Shown here: positions 7,836 through 14,590 of the stretch, one piece after another | Layout: every line of letters begins with the position of its first letter | Position numbering within the stretch: position 1 is the first letter of the stretch | Source: CAZMGG01 sp964565715 | Lineage (GTDB): Bacteria > Planctomycetota > UBA1135 > UBA2386 | Direction: 5' to 3' | DNA length: 32,653 nucleotides | NCBI GenBank assembly: GCA_964565715.1 | Contig: CAZMGG010000058.1 | Span: forward strand, 1 to 32,653 | Notes under the pieces: generated by a model | What the model was told of the DNA's origin: nothing | Seen by the model: only the letters and a program-made list of their open reading frames with translations | The model's database searches: none | Made by a program: the position numbers and the translations under genes

Positions 7836-8233
7836 AACGGCCGATCAATCCAGCCGAACTGGCGGCGCCGGTGGGCTTCGCCCACGCCTGGCTGGTCGAA
7901 CACGGCGCCCAGAAGACGCTCTACCTCGCCGGCCAGTGCGGCTACGACCAGCAGGGCCGGGTCACGAAGCCCGGCGATCTGGTCGGCCAGCTCGACCAGG
8001 CCATGGCGAACCTGGGGCTGATCCTGCGCGACGCCGGCATGACGTTCGCCGACGTCGTGCAGCTCAACTTCTTCGTGCTGAGCCGTGACGACTATGCGGC
8101 GGCGAGGAAGGCGTTCGGCGAGGTGTGGAAGCGCCACTGCGGCCGCCACTACCCGGGCATGGCGCTGTTCCAGGTCGGCGCGCTGTTCGACCCGCAGGCC
8201 CTGATCGAGATCCAGGGGATCGCCGCGACGTGA
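7832..8233 (+). CDS. Rid-family (YjgF/YER057c/UK114) protein without the catalytic Arg
   Basis: This 133-residue protein has the fold signatures of the Rid family (LYLAGQCGYDQQGRV at 30-44; LIEIQGIA at 124-131). RidA proteins hydrolyse reactive enamine/imine intermediates released by PLP enzymes. Related proteins include 2-aminomuconate deaminases of the 3-hydroxyanthranilate route, which would fit the kynurenine context. By my alignment the Arg needed for RidA deaminase activity (Arg105 of E. coli RidA) is replaced by M110, and the usual second Glu near the C-terminus by Q128. It therefore probably belongs to a non-RidA Rid subgroup whose chemistry I cannot assign. It overlaps kynB by 4 nt and the next gene by 4 nt. 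Confidence 0.85.
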   Translation: MKRPINPAELAAPVGFAHAWLVEHGAQKTLYLAGQCGYDQQGRVTKPGDLVGQLDQAMANLGLILRDAGMTFADVVQLNFFVLSRDDYAAARKAFGEVWKRHCGRHYPGMALFQVGALFDPQALIEIQGIAAT

Positions 8234-8559
8234 GCCCCCGCGCCCTGCTCGCCCTGTGCTGCCTCTGCGCCTGCGCCGCCGAAGGGCCGGCGGCGCCCAG
8301 CGTCGACCTCACCGGCGAGCAGGTGGAGGTCGTGCTGCTCGGCGGCGGCTTCGCCCGGGTCGCCGGCCAGCGCCTGCCGCTCGACGAGTTCGTCGTGCGG
8401 CTGCGGCTGCGCATGCGGGCGCTGCCGGTGGACCAGCGGCAGGCATTGTGGGTGCAGATCCGCGTCGCGCCCGACGCCGGTCCCGACGCCGTGGCCTCCG
8501 TGCCCGGCCTGATCGAGCAGCTCACGGTGATGGGCGTCCGCCAGGTGCAGTACCCATGA
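8230..8559 (+). CDS. Small putative lipoprotein, ExbD-like periplasmic fold
   Basis: This 109-residue protein begins at a GTG overlapping the previous stop (GTGA). The N-terminus is a short hydrophobic, Cys-rich leader (LLALCCLCACAAE), which looks like a lipoprotein signal, probably modified at one of the cysteines around 11-15. The remaining 90 or so residues alternate strand-helix (QRLPLDEFVVRLRLRM, ALWVQIRVAPDAGPDAV, LIEQLTVMGVRQVQ). That order resembles the periplasmic domain of ExbD/TolR biopolymer transport proteins, but the ExbD transmembrane Asp is absent and no ExbB is nearby, so the comparison is structural only. Its role in the kynurenine block is unknown. Confidence 0.6.
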   Translation: MSPRALLALCCLCACAAEGPAAPSVDLTGEQVEVVLLGGGFARVAGQRLPLDEFVVRLRLRMRALPVDQRQALWVQIRVAPDAGPDAVASVPGLIEQLTVMGVRQVQYP

Positions 8560-9248
8560 CCGTGAGCGAACTGCTGGCGCGGCATCGGCCGCCGGACCTG
8601 GTGGTGTTCGACGTCGATGGCACCCTGCACGACACCTTCCGGTGGTGGAGCCCGGTGATCCGGGCCGGGCTGCGGGCCTTCCAGGCGGCGACCGGGGTGC
8701 CGGTGCTCGACCCGACCGACGCCGAGGCGGAGGCGGTGGTGGGCATGCGCGATGCCGGCGTGTGGGCGCCGTTCCTGCCCGACGGCCACAAGGAGCACTG
8801 GCGGGCCCTGCGGGCGATGGTGGTGCCGATGGAGGTCGAGGAGATCTCCTCGGGCACCGACTACCTGTTCCCCGGCGTGCGGGAGCTCTTGCCGCACCTC
8901 CGCGGCCTCGGCGTGAAGGTGGCGCTGGCCAGCAACTGCCGCAGCGAATACATGGCGGCGGTGCAGGACGGCCAGGGGCTGCGGCGACTGTCCGACTGGC
9001 AGTTCTGCCTCGATTCCCCCGGCGTGGCCGACAAGACCGACATGCTGCGGGCCGCCGCGGCCGCCGCCGGCGCCCGGCGGCCGGTCATGGTCGGCGACCG
9101 CGAGCCGGACCGGGATGCGGCCCGGGCGCTGGGGTGGCCGTTCGTCTGGCGCACCAACCACCGCTGCCGGATCGAGGATGCCGACGCCCACTGGTGCGGC
9201 GACGTGGGGGCCTTCCTCGGCACGATCGGCCTGTCTGGAATATCCTGA
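8556..9248 (+). CDS. HAD-superfamily hydrolase
   Basis: This 230-residue haloacid-dehalogenase-type phosphatase starts at an ATG overlapping the upstream stop (ATGA). Motif I is FDVDGTLHDT with nucleophile D19 and acid/base D21. Motif II lies in VALASNCRSEY (about 126-136), motif III is the Lys of KTDML, and motif IV is VGDREPDRDAA. A helical cap occupies about 30-105. The family dephosphorylates small phosphorylated metabolites (phosphoglycolate-type); the substrate here cannot be read from sequence. It is the last member of the overlapping five-gene set starting with kynU. Confidence 0.85.
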   Translation: MTVSELLARHRPPDLVVFDVDGTLHDTFRWWSPVIRAGLRAFQAATGVPVLDPTDAEAEAVVGMRDAGVWAPFLPDGHKEHWRALRAMVVPMEVEEISSGTDYLFPGVRELLPHLRGLGVKVALASNCRSEYMAAVQDGQGLRRLSDWQFCLDSPGVADKTDMLRAAAAAAGARRPVMVGDREPDRDAARALGWPFVWRTNHRCRIEDADAHWCGDVGAFLGTIGLSGIS

Positions 9249-9308
9249 CCGGCCTGTCGTAGCCCGTGCTCCTCGTGCCGGTGCTGTCCGCAGCCCGTCA
9301 GAATCCCC

Positions 9309-9713
9309 ATGCTGAACCTCCAACAAGCCGAAGGTTGGACCATCGCCTGGTTCGGGCTGTTCCCGCTGCTCCTGGCGGTGGCCCTGCCCTGCGTCGCCAT
9401 GGTCGTCTACGTCCTCTCCGGACCGGGCCGGGAGCGCAAGCGGCGGCTGCAGGTGATCGAACTGGCGCTGCAGCGCCAGGACCTGACTCCGGCGGAACGG
9501 CAGCCCCTGCTGCAGGCCCTGGCCGAGCCGCCGCGGCCCCGCTGGGCGCCGGTGATGGTGGTGGGCTGGCTGGCGACCTGCGTCGGCGGCGGTTTCCTGC
9601 TCACCGGACCCGCCGGGGACGAGTTCACCATCGGCGTGCTGGTCACCGCGCTGGGCTTCGGCCTCGTCACCCTGCCCTACGCGTTCCGCGAACTGGAGCG
9701 CCGTCACGCGTGA
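9309..9713 (+). CDS. Small membrane protein, tandem paralogue 1
   Basis: This 134-residue protein is of unknown family. It has one N-terminal membrane segment (about 13-38), a cytoplasmic charged helix (RRLQVIELALQRQDLTPAERQPLLQAL at about 44-70), and two C-terminal membrane segments (about 80-98 and 107-127). It ends in YAFRELERR. The same plan, including the closing LxLxELERR-type motif, is repeated in the next two genes, so the three appear to be tandem paralogues. The helix after the first membrane segment resembles linkers that mediate oligomerisation, but no enzymatic motif is present. It is 60 nt downstream of the HAD gene. Confidence 0.75.
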   Translation: MLNLQQAEGWTIAWFGLFPLLLAVALPCVAMVVYVLSGPGRERKRRLQVIELALQRQDLTPAERQPLLQALAEPPRPRWAPVMVVGWLATCVGGGFLLTGPAGDEFTIGVLVTALGFGLVTLPYAFRELERRHA

Positions 9714-10144
9714 CCGCCATGCTGGGACTGTCCATGGAACTCACCCTCATCCTCGGCTCCATCTTCGCCTTCGTGCTGCTGAAGGGCTGGCTCGAGCAGC
9801 GCACCCGGATCCACGGCGAGCGCGCCCGCCTGATGCAGACCGCCCTGGAACAACAGCACCTCGACCGCACGGTCCTCGAGCAGCTCGCCTGGCAGCTCAC
9901 CGGCCGGCGTCCGGCCGCCGAGCGTTCCGAACGCTGGGCCCGGCGCGGCCGGGCGCTGCTGCTGGGCATCGGCTGGCTCAGCCTGTTCGGCGGCGCCGCC
10001 TGCTGGATCGTCGGCGAGATGACCAACACCTTCGACGCGACGATGACCGGCATCATCCTGGTGTTCGGCGGCTTCGCCTTCACCACGTTCCCGCTGGCGC
10101 TGCGCGAGATGGAGATCCGGCGCAGTGGCTCTTCCGACGCCTGA
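9710..10144 (+). CDS. Small membrane protein, tandem paralogue 2
   Basis: Second of three similar genes. From the GTG at 9710, which overlaps the previous stop (GTGA) and has GGAG 11 nt upstream, it encodes 144 residues; an ATG at 9719 would give 141. The plan is an N-terminal membrane segment (about 9-24), a charged helix (RARLMQTALEQQHLDRTVLEQL), two closely spaced membrane segments (about 80-97 and 107-126), and the end motif LPLALREMEIRR. Function is unknown. Close packing with both neighbours suggests the three are made together, possibly as a hetero-oligomer. Confidence 0.72.
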   Translation: MTAMLGLSMELTLILGSIFAFVLLKGWLEQRTRIHGERARLMQTALEQQHLDRTVLEQLAWQLTGRRPAAERSERWARRGRALLLGIGWLSLFGGAACWIVGEMTNTFDATMTGIILVFGGFAFTTFPLALREMEIRRSGSSDA

Positions 10145-10150
10145 TCCGCC

Positions 10151-10594
10151 ATGGTGCTCGCCATGAATGAAGCCGAAGTGCTCGCTCTCGTCCTGTCCCT
10201 GGGGCTGCCGTTCGTCCTGGCGATCATCCTGCTGTCGCAGCGCTACTACGGCCGCCAGCGGCGTCTGGAGGTGATGCAGCGGGCCCTGGAGAGCGACCGT
10301 CTGGACGCCGACACCAAGGCGAGGCTGCTGGAGGCCCTGGCGCCGCCGCGCAGCGAATGGCTGCAGGCGCTGAGCGGCCAGCTCGCCTGGTTCGCCCGCA
10401 ACCTGGTCTTCGTCGCCGGCTGGATCACGATGTTCACCGGGCTCGGCATCTGGATCGCGGCCGAGGTGTGGGGCTGGCGCAACGCCGACGCCGATGCCGG
10501 CCTGATCGCCGCGTTCGTCGGCTTCGCGCTGGTGTCGCTGCCGCTGGCGCTCGCCGAGCTGGAACGGCGCCGCGTTCCCGATCCGCGGCACTGA
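10151..10594 (+). CDS. Small membrane protein, tandem paralogue 3
   Basis: Third member of the tandem set, 147 residues, starting 6 nt after the previous stop (an ATG four codons in, at 10163, is also possible). It has an N-terminal membrane segment (about 10-28), the charged helix RRLEVMQRALESDRLDADTKARLLEAL, two C-terminal membrane segments (about 83-103 and 114-132), and the end LPLALAELERRR. Comparison by eye with paralogues 1 and 2 shows the same helix phase and the same closing motif, which indicates duplication and divergence. The function is unknown. Confidence 0.75.
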   Translation: MVLAMNEAEVLALVLSLGLPFVLAIILLSQRYYGRQRRLEVMQRALESDRLDADTKARLLEALAPPRSEWLQALSGQLAWFARNLVFVAGWITMFTGLGIWIAAEVWGWRNADADAGLIAAFVGFALVSLPLALAELERRRVPDPRH

Positions 10595-10598
10595 CCGT

Positions 10599-10604
10599 TA
10601 GCAT
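10599..10604 (+). promoter_or_regulatory. -10-like hexamer before the SprT-like gene
   Basis: TAGCAT sits 6 nt before the GTG start at 10611. No Shine-Dalgarno is visible. The spacing fits a leaderless transcript, but the -35 region is not convincing. Confidence 0.3.
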
Positions 10605-10610
10605 CGGGCC

Positions 10611-11177
10611 GTGCCCGCTGACGCCGCCCGCCCGACCCTGCCCGATGCCGCCGCGTTGACGGCGCGGGCCAGGGCCCTGCTGCAGGGCTGGGGAGCCGAT
10701 CCCCATGGCGTGCGGGCCTGCTGGAACCGCCGGCTGCGGACCAGCGCCGGCCGGGCGTTCTGGCGGAAGGGCCGGATCGAGCTCAACCCGCACCTGCTGC
10801 GGCGGCATCCCGGGCAGATCGACGGCGTCCTGGCCCACGAGGCGGCCCACGTGGCGGCGTTCCGCCTGCACGGCAAGGGCATCCGGCCCCACGGGCCCGA
10901 ATGGCAGGCGCTGCTGCAGGCCGTGGGCCTGCCGGCGGCGGCCTGCCACCACCTGCCGGTGCCCCGGGTCCGCCGGCGGCGCTATCTCTATCTGCGGGTC
11001 TGCGAGCCCTGCGGCGGGCGCCGGATCGGCCGCGCCGTGCGCTACGGGCCCTGCCACGCCTGCGGCCAGGACCGGCGGTTCCTGGTGATGCGGGCCCCTG
11101 CCGGCCGGCAGGGCCTTGCCGCGCTGCGGGCCCTGACCCTGAGCGAGGTGCGGCGCCGGTGCGCTCCCCGGGCATAA
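10611..11177 (+). CDS. SprT-like zinc metalloprotease
   Basis: This 188-residue protein has the SprT/Spartan-like architecture. The zinc-protease motif HEAAH is at H76-E77-H80, a downstream HGPEW (H94) probably supplies the third ligand, and a C-terminal zinc ribbon has cysteines C131, C134, C148 and C151. The family is related to DNA-protein crosslink proteases of eukaryotes; the bacterial role of SprT is not well settled. The start is a GTG at 10611. It has no signal peptide, so it acts in the cytoplasm. The last 25 or so residues are Arg-rich. It follows the three membrane proteins but has no obvious functional link to them. Confidence 0.85.
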   Translation: MPADAARPTLPDAAALTARARALLQGWGADPHGVRACWNRRLRTSAGRAFWRKGRIELNPHLLRRHPGQIDGVLAHEAAHVAAFRLHGKGIRPHGPEWQALLQAVGLPAAACHHLPVPRVRRRRYLYLRVCEPCGGRRIGRAVRYGPCHACGQDRRFLVMRAPAGRQGLAALRALTLSEVRRRCAPRA

Positions 11178-11178
11178 T
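11173..11178 (+). promoter_or_regulatory. -10-like hexamer before the XdhC-family gene
   Basis: CATAAT (5 of 6 matches to TATAAT) lies at the very end of the SprT-like gene, 12 nt before the ATG at 11191. The predicted leader would be only a few nucleotides long. No good -35 element is visible. Confidence 0.35.
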
Positions 11179-11190
11179 GCGCGGCCGCCG

Positions 11191-12069
11191 ATGAACCGCC
11201 ACGCCGACATCTTCGAGGAGATCGTCCGACTGCGCCGCGAGGGAGTGCCCGCCGCGCTCGCCACCATCGTCGGCACCCGCGGCAGCACCCCCGGCCGCAC
11301 CTCCATGCGGCTGCTGGTCCTGGCCGACGGCAACTTCCTCGGCACGGTCGGCGGCGGCTGCCTGGAGGCCGAGGTGTACGAGACGGCGCGGCAGGTCATC
11401 GCCGACGACCAGCCGCGCTCGCTGACGTTCCGGCTCACCGAGAAGGAATCGCCGGACTCGGGCCTGATGTGCGGCGGCGAGGTCACGATCTTCGTGGAGC
11501 CCATCACCACGCCGGCCCTGTGGATCTTCGGCGGCGGCCACGTCAGCAAGGCGCTGTGCCAGGTGGCGGCGCTGGCCGGCTTCCGCGTCACCGTGGCCGA
11601 CGACCGGCCGCAGTTCGCCTCCCGGGACCGGTTTCCCGAGGCCAGCGAGGCGGTGGCCCTGCCGGTCGAGGAAGCCGTCGCCAGGATGCCGATCCAGGCC
11701 AACTCCTATGCCGTGGTGGTGACCCGCGGCCACCGGGAGGACGGGCTCGTGCTGGAGGCCCTGGCGGGGCGCTGGGCGGCCGGTGAACGCCTGCGGTTCC
11801 TGGGCATGATCGGCAGCAAGACCAAGCAGGCCGTGCTGTTCCGTCATCTGCGCGCGGTCGGCGTCGACGAAGCCTTCCTGGGCTCGGTGCGCACGCCGAT
11901 GGGGGTCTGGATCGGCGCCCGCAGCCACGAGGAGATCGCCGTGTCGGTCGTCGCCGAGCTGGTCTCGGTCCGGCGGCTCGGCGCCGACTGCGCGCCGTCC
12001 TGGGCCGGCAAGCGCAAGTCCGCCAGGGCCAACGAGGTGCGCGAGATCCCCGCGGGTCCGGCCTCCTGA
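11191..12069 (+). CDS. xdhC: XdhC/CoxI-family molybdoenzyme maturation factor
   Basis: This 292-residue protein matches the XdhC/CoxI family, which binds sulfurated molybdenum cofactor and inserts it into xanthine dehydrogenase or related enzymes. The N-terminal domain shows ATIVGTRGSTPGR (24-36) and the conserved GTVGGGCLEAEV (51-62), followed by a CGGEVTIF segment near 95-102. The C-terminal domain is Rossmann-like, with WIFGGGHVSKAL (about 111-122), VVTRGHREDG and FLGMIGSKTK. No xanthine dehydrogenase, CO dehydrogenase or molybdopterin gene is present in the window, so its client must be encoded elsewhere. The last 25 or so residues are Lys/Arg-containing and probably flexible. Confidence 0.85.
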   Translation: MNRHADIFEEIVRLRREGVPAALATIVGTRGSTPGRTSMRLLVLADGNFLGTVGGGCLEAEVYETARQVIADDQPRSLTFRLTEKESPDSGLMCGGEVTIFVEPITTPALWIFGGGHVSKALCQVAALAGFRVTVADDRPQFASRDRFPEASEAVALPVEEAVARMPIQANSYAVVVTRGHREDGLVLEALAGRWAAGERLRFLGMIGSKTKQAVLFRHLRAVGVDEAFLGSVRTPMGVWIGARSHEEIAVSVVAELVSVRRLGADCAPSWAGKRKSARANEVREIPAGPAS

Positions 12070-12090
12070 ACCCCTCGGCGACCGTTCCGT

Positions 12091-12119
12091 TTGTCAGCCG
12101 CCCGACGGATTGGCATGAT
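12091..12119 (+). promoter_or_regulatory. Putative sigma-70-type promoter
   Basis: TTGTCA (12091-12096; 5 of 6 to TTGACA) is separated by 17 nt from CATGAT (12114-12119; 4 of 6 to TATAAT). It lies in the 87-nt gap after the XdhC gene, with an expected start near 12126, about 31 nt ahead of the ATG at 12157. This is the best spaced promoter I can see by eye. Confidence 0.45.
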
Positions 12120-12156
12120 CTTCCGTCCGCTTCCCGACCCCTCCCTCCGCAGCCTC

Positions 12157-13200
12157 ATGAAGACCCTCCCCGTCGGCCTCGCTCTCTGCCTCGCGCTCCC
12201 CATGGTCGCCCAGGACCGGATCGAGCTGGTCGATGGCACGGTGATCGAAGGCAAGGTCCAGAGCTTCGATCTCAGCCAGCTCAAGTACTCCGCCAAGGGC
12301 AGCGCCCAGTCGGTGTCCGCCGACCGCGTGCTGAAGGTCGAACTCGGTGAGTTCGCGTCGGTCTACAAGCGCGGCGAGGCCAGCAAGCTCGGCGGCGACT
12401 ACCTGGTCGTGGCGCGCAACAAGGAGATCGTGTCGGACCCGCTGATGGCGCAGCTCGGCTTCGTCAAGGGCGCCAACCTGCTGCTCGACTCCGGCCGCGA
12501 GGGCGATGCCTTCGCGGCGCTGGAGGAGATGCAGAAGGAGTATCCGACCGGCGCCATGATGCCGGAGTTCTACCGGCTGAAGATGGAGACCTATCTGAGC
12601 AAGGGGCCACGCGCCGGTCGCGACGCGGCGACGGTGGCGGGCAAGTACCTCACCGAGGCCACCACCGGCGCCTGGCCGCAGGGCTTCCTGCTCGAGGCCG
12701 AGTTCTTCAAGATCCTCGGCGACGCCGCGTCGGGGGCGATCGACCCGAAGCAGTTCCAGGCCCGGCTGCGCGATCAGCTCGGCAAGGTGCAGGGCGTGTT
12801 CCCCAACCAGGCCAACCGCGTCAACATCCAGCTGGCCAACAGCCTGCGCACCAATGGTGACGAGGACGGCGCGGCCAAGATCTACGAGGACCTGCTGGGC
12901 AAGGAGCGCATCGACGAGAACTCGCTCGCGGCGGCCTACCTGGGCAAGGGCCTGATCGGCATGGCCAAGGCCGGCAGCGACAAGGACGCGTTCCGCGCGG
13001 CCCTGCTCGACTTCCTGCGGGTGCGGCTGACCACGAAGGGCGCCTGGGGTTCGCTGCGCGCCGAGGCGCTCTACAACGCCATGCTCGCCGCCGAGAAGTG
13101 GCAGGGTGAGGACTGGAAGTACGTCTACAACCGCTGCCGCTTCGAGCTGGTCAACGACTTCCCGAACAGCGAGTGGGCGGCGCGGGCCAAGTCGAAGTAG
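12157..13200 (+). CDS. Secreted TPR-like protein
   Basis: This 347-residue protein starts at MKTLPVGLALCLALPMVAQD, a clear signal peptide probably cleaved before Q19. A small beta-rich module follows (IELVDGTVIEGKVQSFDLSQLKYSAKG, about 21-50) of the kind that precedes helical repeats in many planctomycete secreted proteins. From about residue 85 on the protein is a helical-repeat solenoid with TPR-like pacing (GREGDAFAALEEMQKEYP; NGDEDGAAKIYEDLLG). I find no enzymatic motif. A longer frame upstream to 12091 exists, but it would cover the predicted promoter. The next gene overlaps its end by 28 nt. Confidence 0.75.
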   Translation: MKTLPVGLALCLALPMVAQDRIELVDGTVIEGKVQSFDLSQLKYSAKGSAQSVSADRVLKVELGEFASVYKRGEASKLGGDYLVVARNKEIVSDPLMAQLGFVKGANLLLDSGREGDAFAALEEMQKEYPTGAMMPEFYRLKMETYLSKGPRAGRDAATVAGKYLTEATTGAWPQGFLLEAEFFKILGDAASGAIDPKQFQARLRDQLGKVQGVFPNQANRVNIQLANSLRTNGDEDGAAKIYEDLLGKERIDENSLAAAYLGKGLIGMAKAGSDKDAFRAALLDFLRVRLTTKGAWGSLRAEALYNAMLAAEKWQGEDWKYVYNRCRFELVNDFPNSEWAARAKSK

Positions 13201-13907
13201 CCGGCGCCGGCGACCCGCTGAGCCGGCCGCCCGGCCGGTTCAACCGGATCACCTTCCGCGCCTTCTGGCTCCTGTTCCACTGCTTCGCCCGGCTGTGGTT
13301 CCGCCTGCGGGTGGAGAACCTGCCGCGGCTGCCGGGCGCCTACGTGCTGGCGCCCAACCACGTCTCCCTGCTGGACCCGCTGCTGGTGGGGGCGGCCAGC
13401 CGACGGCGCGTCATCTTCCTGATGACCGAGGTGATCCACCGCTCGCCCTGGCTCGGCTGGTTCTACCGCTGGAACCGGGCCATCCCGCTGGCGGCGCGGG
13501 GCGGCAACCGCGACCGGCTGCGGGCGGCGCGCGCCGTGCTGCAGCAGGGGCGGGTCGTCGGCATCTTCCCCGAGGGCGGCATCAGCCGTGACGGCGGGCT
13601 GCTGCTGGGCAATCCCGGCGCCGTGGCCCTGGTGCTGCAGGAAGGCGTGGCCGTGGTGCCGGTGGCGGTGATCGGCGCCGACCGGGCCCTGCCGCCCGGC
13701 GCGGTCTTCCCCCGCCCGGTCCGGATCACGATCCGCTTCGGCGACCCGATCCCGCCGGCGGCCCTGGAGGCGGTGGGCAGCGGCCGGAAGGACCGCCTGC
13801 AGGCCGCCACCCGCCTGATCATGGACCGCATCGCCGGGCTCTGCGGCGGGCGGTCGCGGGAGGCCGAGCTGGAGGCCTGGCGCGGCGGCAGCGCCGGCCC
13901 GGTCTGA
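13173..13907 (+). CDS. plsC: 1-acyl-sn-glycerol-3-phosphate acyltransferase (PlsC-like)
   Basis: This 244-residue acyltransferase acylates lysophosphatidate (or a related lysophospholipid) in membrane lipid synthesis. Motif I NHVSLLD has catalytic H63 and D68, and motif III FPEGGISRDG lies at 132-141. A hydrophobic segment at 28-44 would place it at the inner membrane. The only conventional start ahead of the conserved region is the GTG at 13173, which overlaps the previous gene by 28 nt; the first 20 residues are not conserved-looking, so the true start could be somewhat later at a non-standard codon. A terminator-like hairpin follows directly after the stop. Confidence 0.85.
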   Translation: MGGAGQVEVAGAGDPLSRPPGRFNRITFRAFWLLFHCFARLWFRLRVENLPRLPGAYVLAPNHVSLLDPLLVGAASRRRVIFLMTEVIHRSPWLGWFYRWNRAIPLAARGGNRDRLRAARAVLQQGRVVGIFPEGGISRDGGLLLGNPGAVALVLQEGVAVVPVAVIGADRALPPGAVFPRPVRITIRFGDPIPPAALEAVGSGRKDRLQAATRLIMDRIAGLCGGRSREAELEAWRGGSAGPV

Positions 13908-13908
13908 A

Positions 13909-13935
13909 GAATTCCGGGGCCACCGCCCCGAATTC
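13909..13935 (+). terminator. Terminator-like hairpin after plsC
   Basis: GAATTCCGGGGC (13909-13920) pairs with GCCCCGAATTC (13925-13935) around a CACC loop, with one bulged C. It starts 1 nt after the plsC stop. There is no U-tract after it. Confidence 0.5.
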
Positions 13936-13996
13936 GCGGTCGCCGTTCCACTGCCTGTGACCGAGCCCACGCGTGGTCCGCCTGCGGGATGAAACC

Positions 13997-14551
13997 ATGC
14001 AGCAGAACTGGCAGAGCGAACGGATGGTCGGGCGCGCCCTCGGCCTCGCACGCAACTTCCTGGCGCGATGGAACGATCCGGCGACGCGGAACGCCCGGGA
14101 CGACCTGGCCCAGGAGGCCGTCTGGCTGGCGTTGTCGCGTCACGACCGCGTCCGCGAGAACTGCTTCCCGGCGTTGCTGCGCACCATCACGCGCCGCCTG
14201 CGCCACCGCGAACTGGACGACAACGCCCGGCGGGCGCTGGTCTTCGGCGGCAGCGACGACGTGCTCGACGAGCTGCCGGCGCGACGGGATCGCGATCCGT
14301 GCCTGATGGTGCTCGGCCACCCGATCGACGAGGGCAGCCTGCTCCGTCACCTGGAGGCGCTGCTGCCCACCCTCGGCCAGCTCAACAGCACCCTGGTGGC
14401 GCGCTTCTACGAGGGCTTCACCTGCGCCGAGCTGGGCGAGCAGTACGGCCTGTCCGAGGAGAGCGTCAAGGTGCGCATCTACCGCTGCCGGGAGCGGCTG
14501 CGCGAGAGATTCGAGGCGATGGTCCGCGCGGCGGACGGCCTCGTGGACTGA
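13997..14551 (+). CDS. ECF-type RNA polymerase sigma factor
   Basis: This 184-residue protein has sigma-70 region 2 (about 5-75, with DDLAQEAVWLAL at 35-46 as the core-binding helix) and region 4 (about 118-172), whose helix-turn-helix reads FTCAELGEQYGLSEESVKVR at 141-160. This is the minimal two-region layout of extracytoplasmic-function sigma factors. The ATG at 13997 is preferred because GCGGGA lies 8-10 nt upstream; a GTG at 13973 would add eight residues. No anti-sigma factor is adjacent. The next gene, 39 nt downstream on the same strand, encodes a secreted TPR protein and could be in its regulon or operon. Confidence 0.88.
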   Translation: MQQNWQSERMVGRALGLARNFLARWNDPATRNARDDLAQEAVWLALSRHDRVRENCFPALLRTITRRLRHRELDDNARRALVFGGSDDVLDELPARRDRDPCLMVLGHPIDEGSLLRHLEALLPTLGQLNSTLVARFYEGFTCAELGEQYGLSEESVKVRIYRCRERLRERFEAMVRAADGLVD

Positions 14552-14576
14552 CCGAACGAAACCGAGACCGACACCT

Positions 14577-14582
14577 GAGGAG
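14577..14582 (+). promoter_or_regulatory. Strong ribosome-binding site
   Basis: GAGGAG lies 8 nt before the ATG at 14591. It fixes the start of the secreted TPR protein and contrasts with the many genes in this window without a Shine-Dalgarno. Confidence 0.7.
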
Positions 14583-14590
14583 AACCCGAG

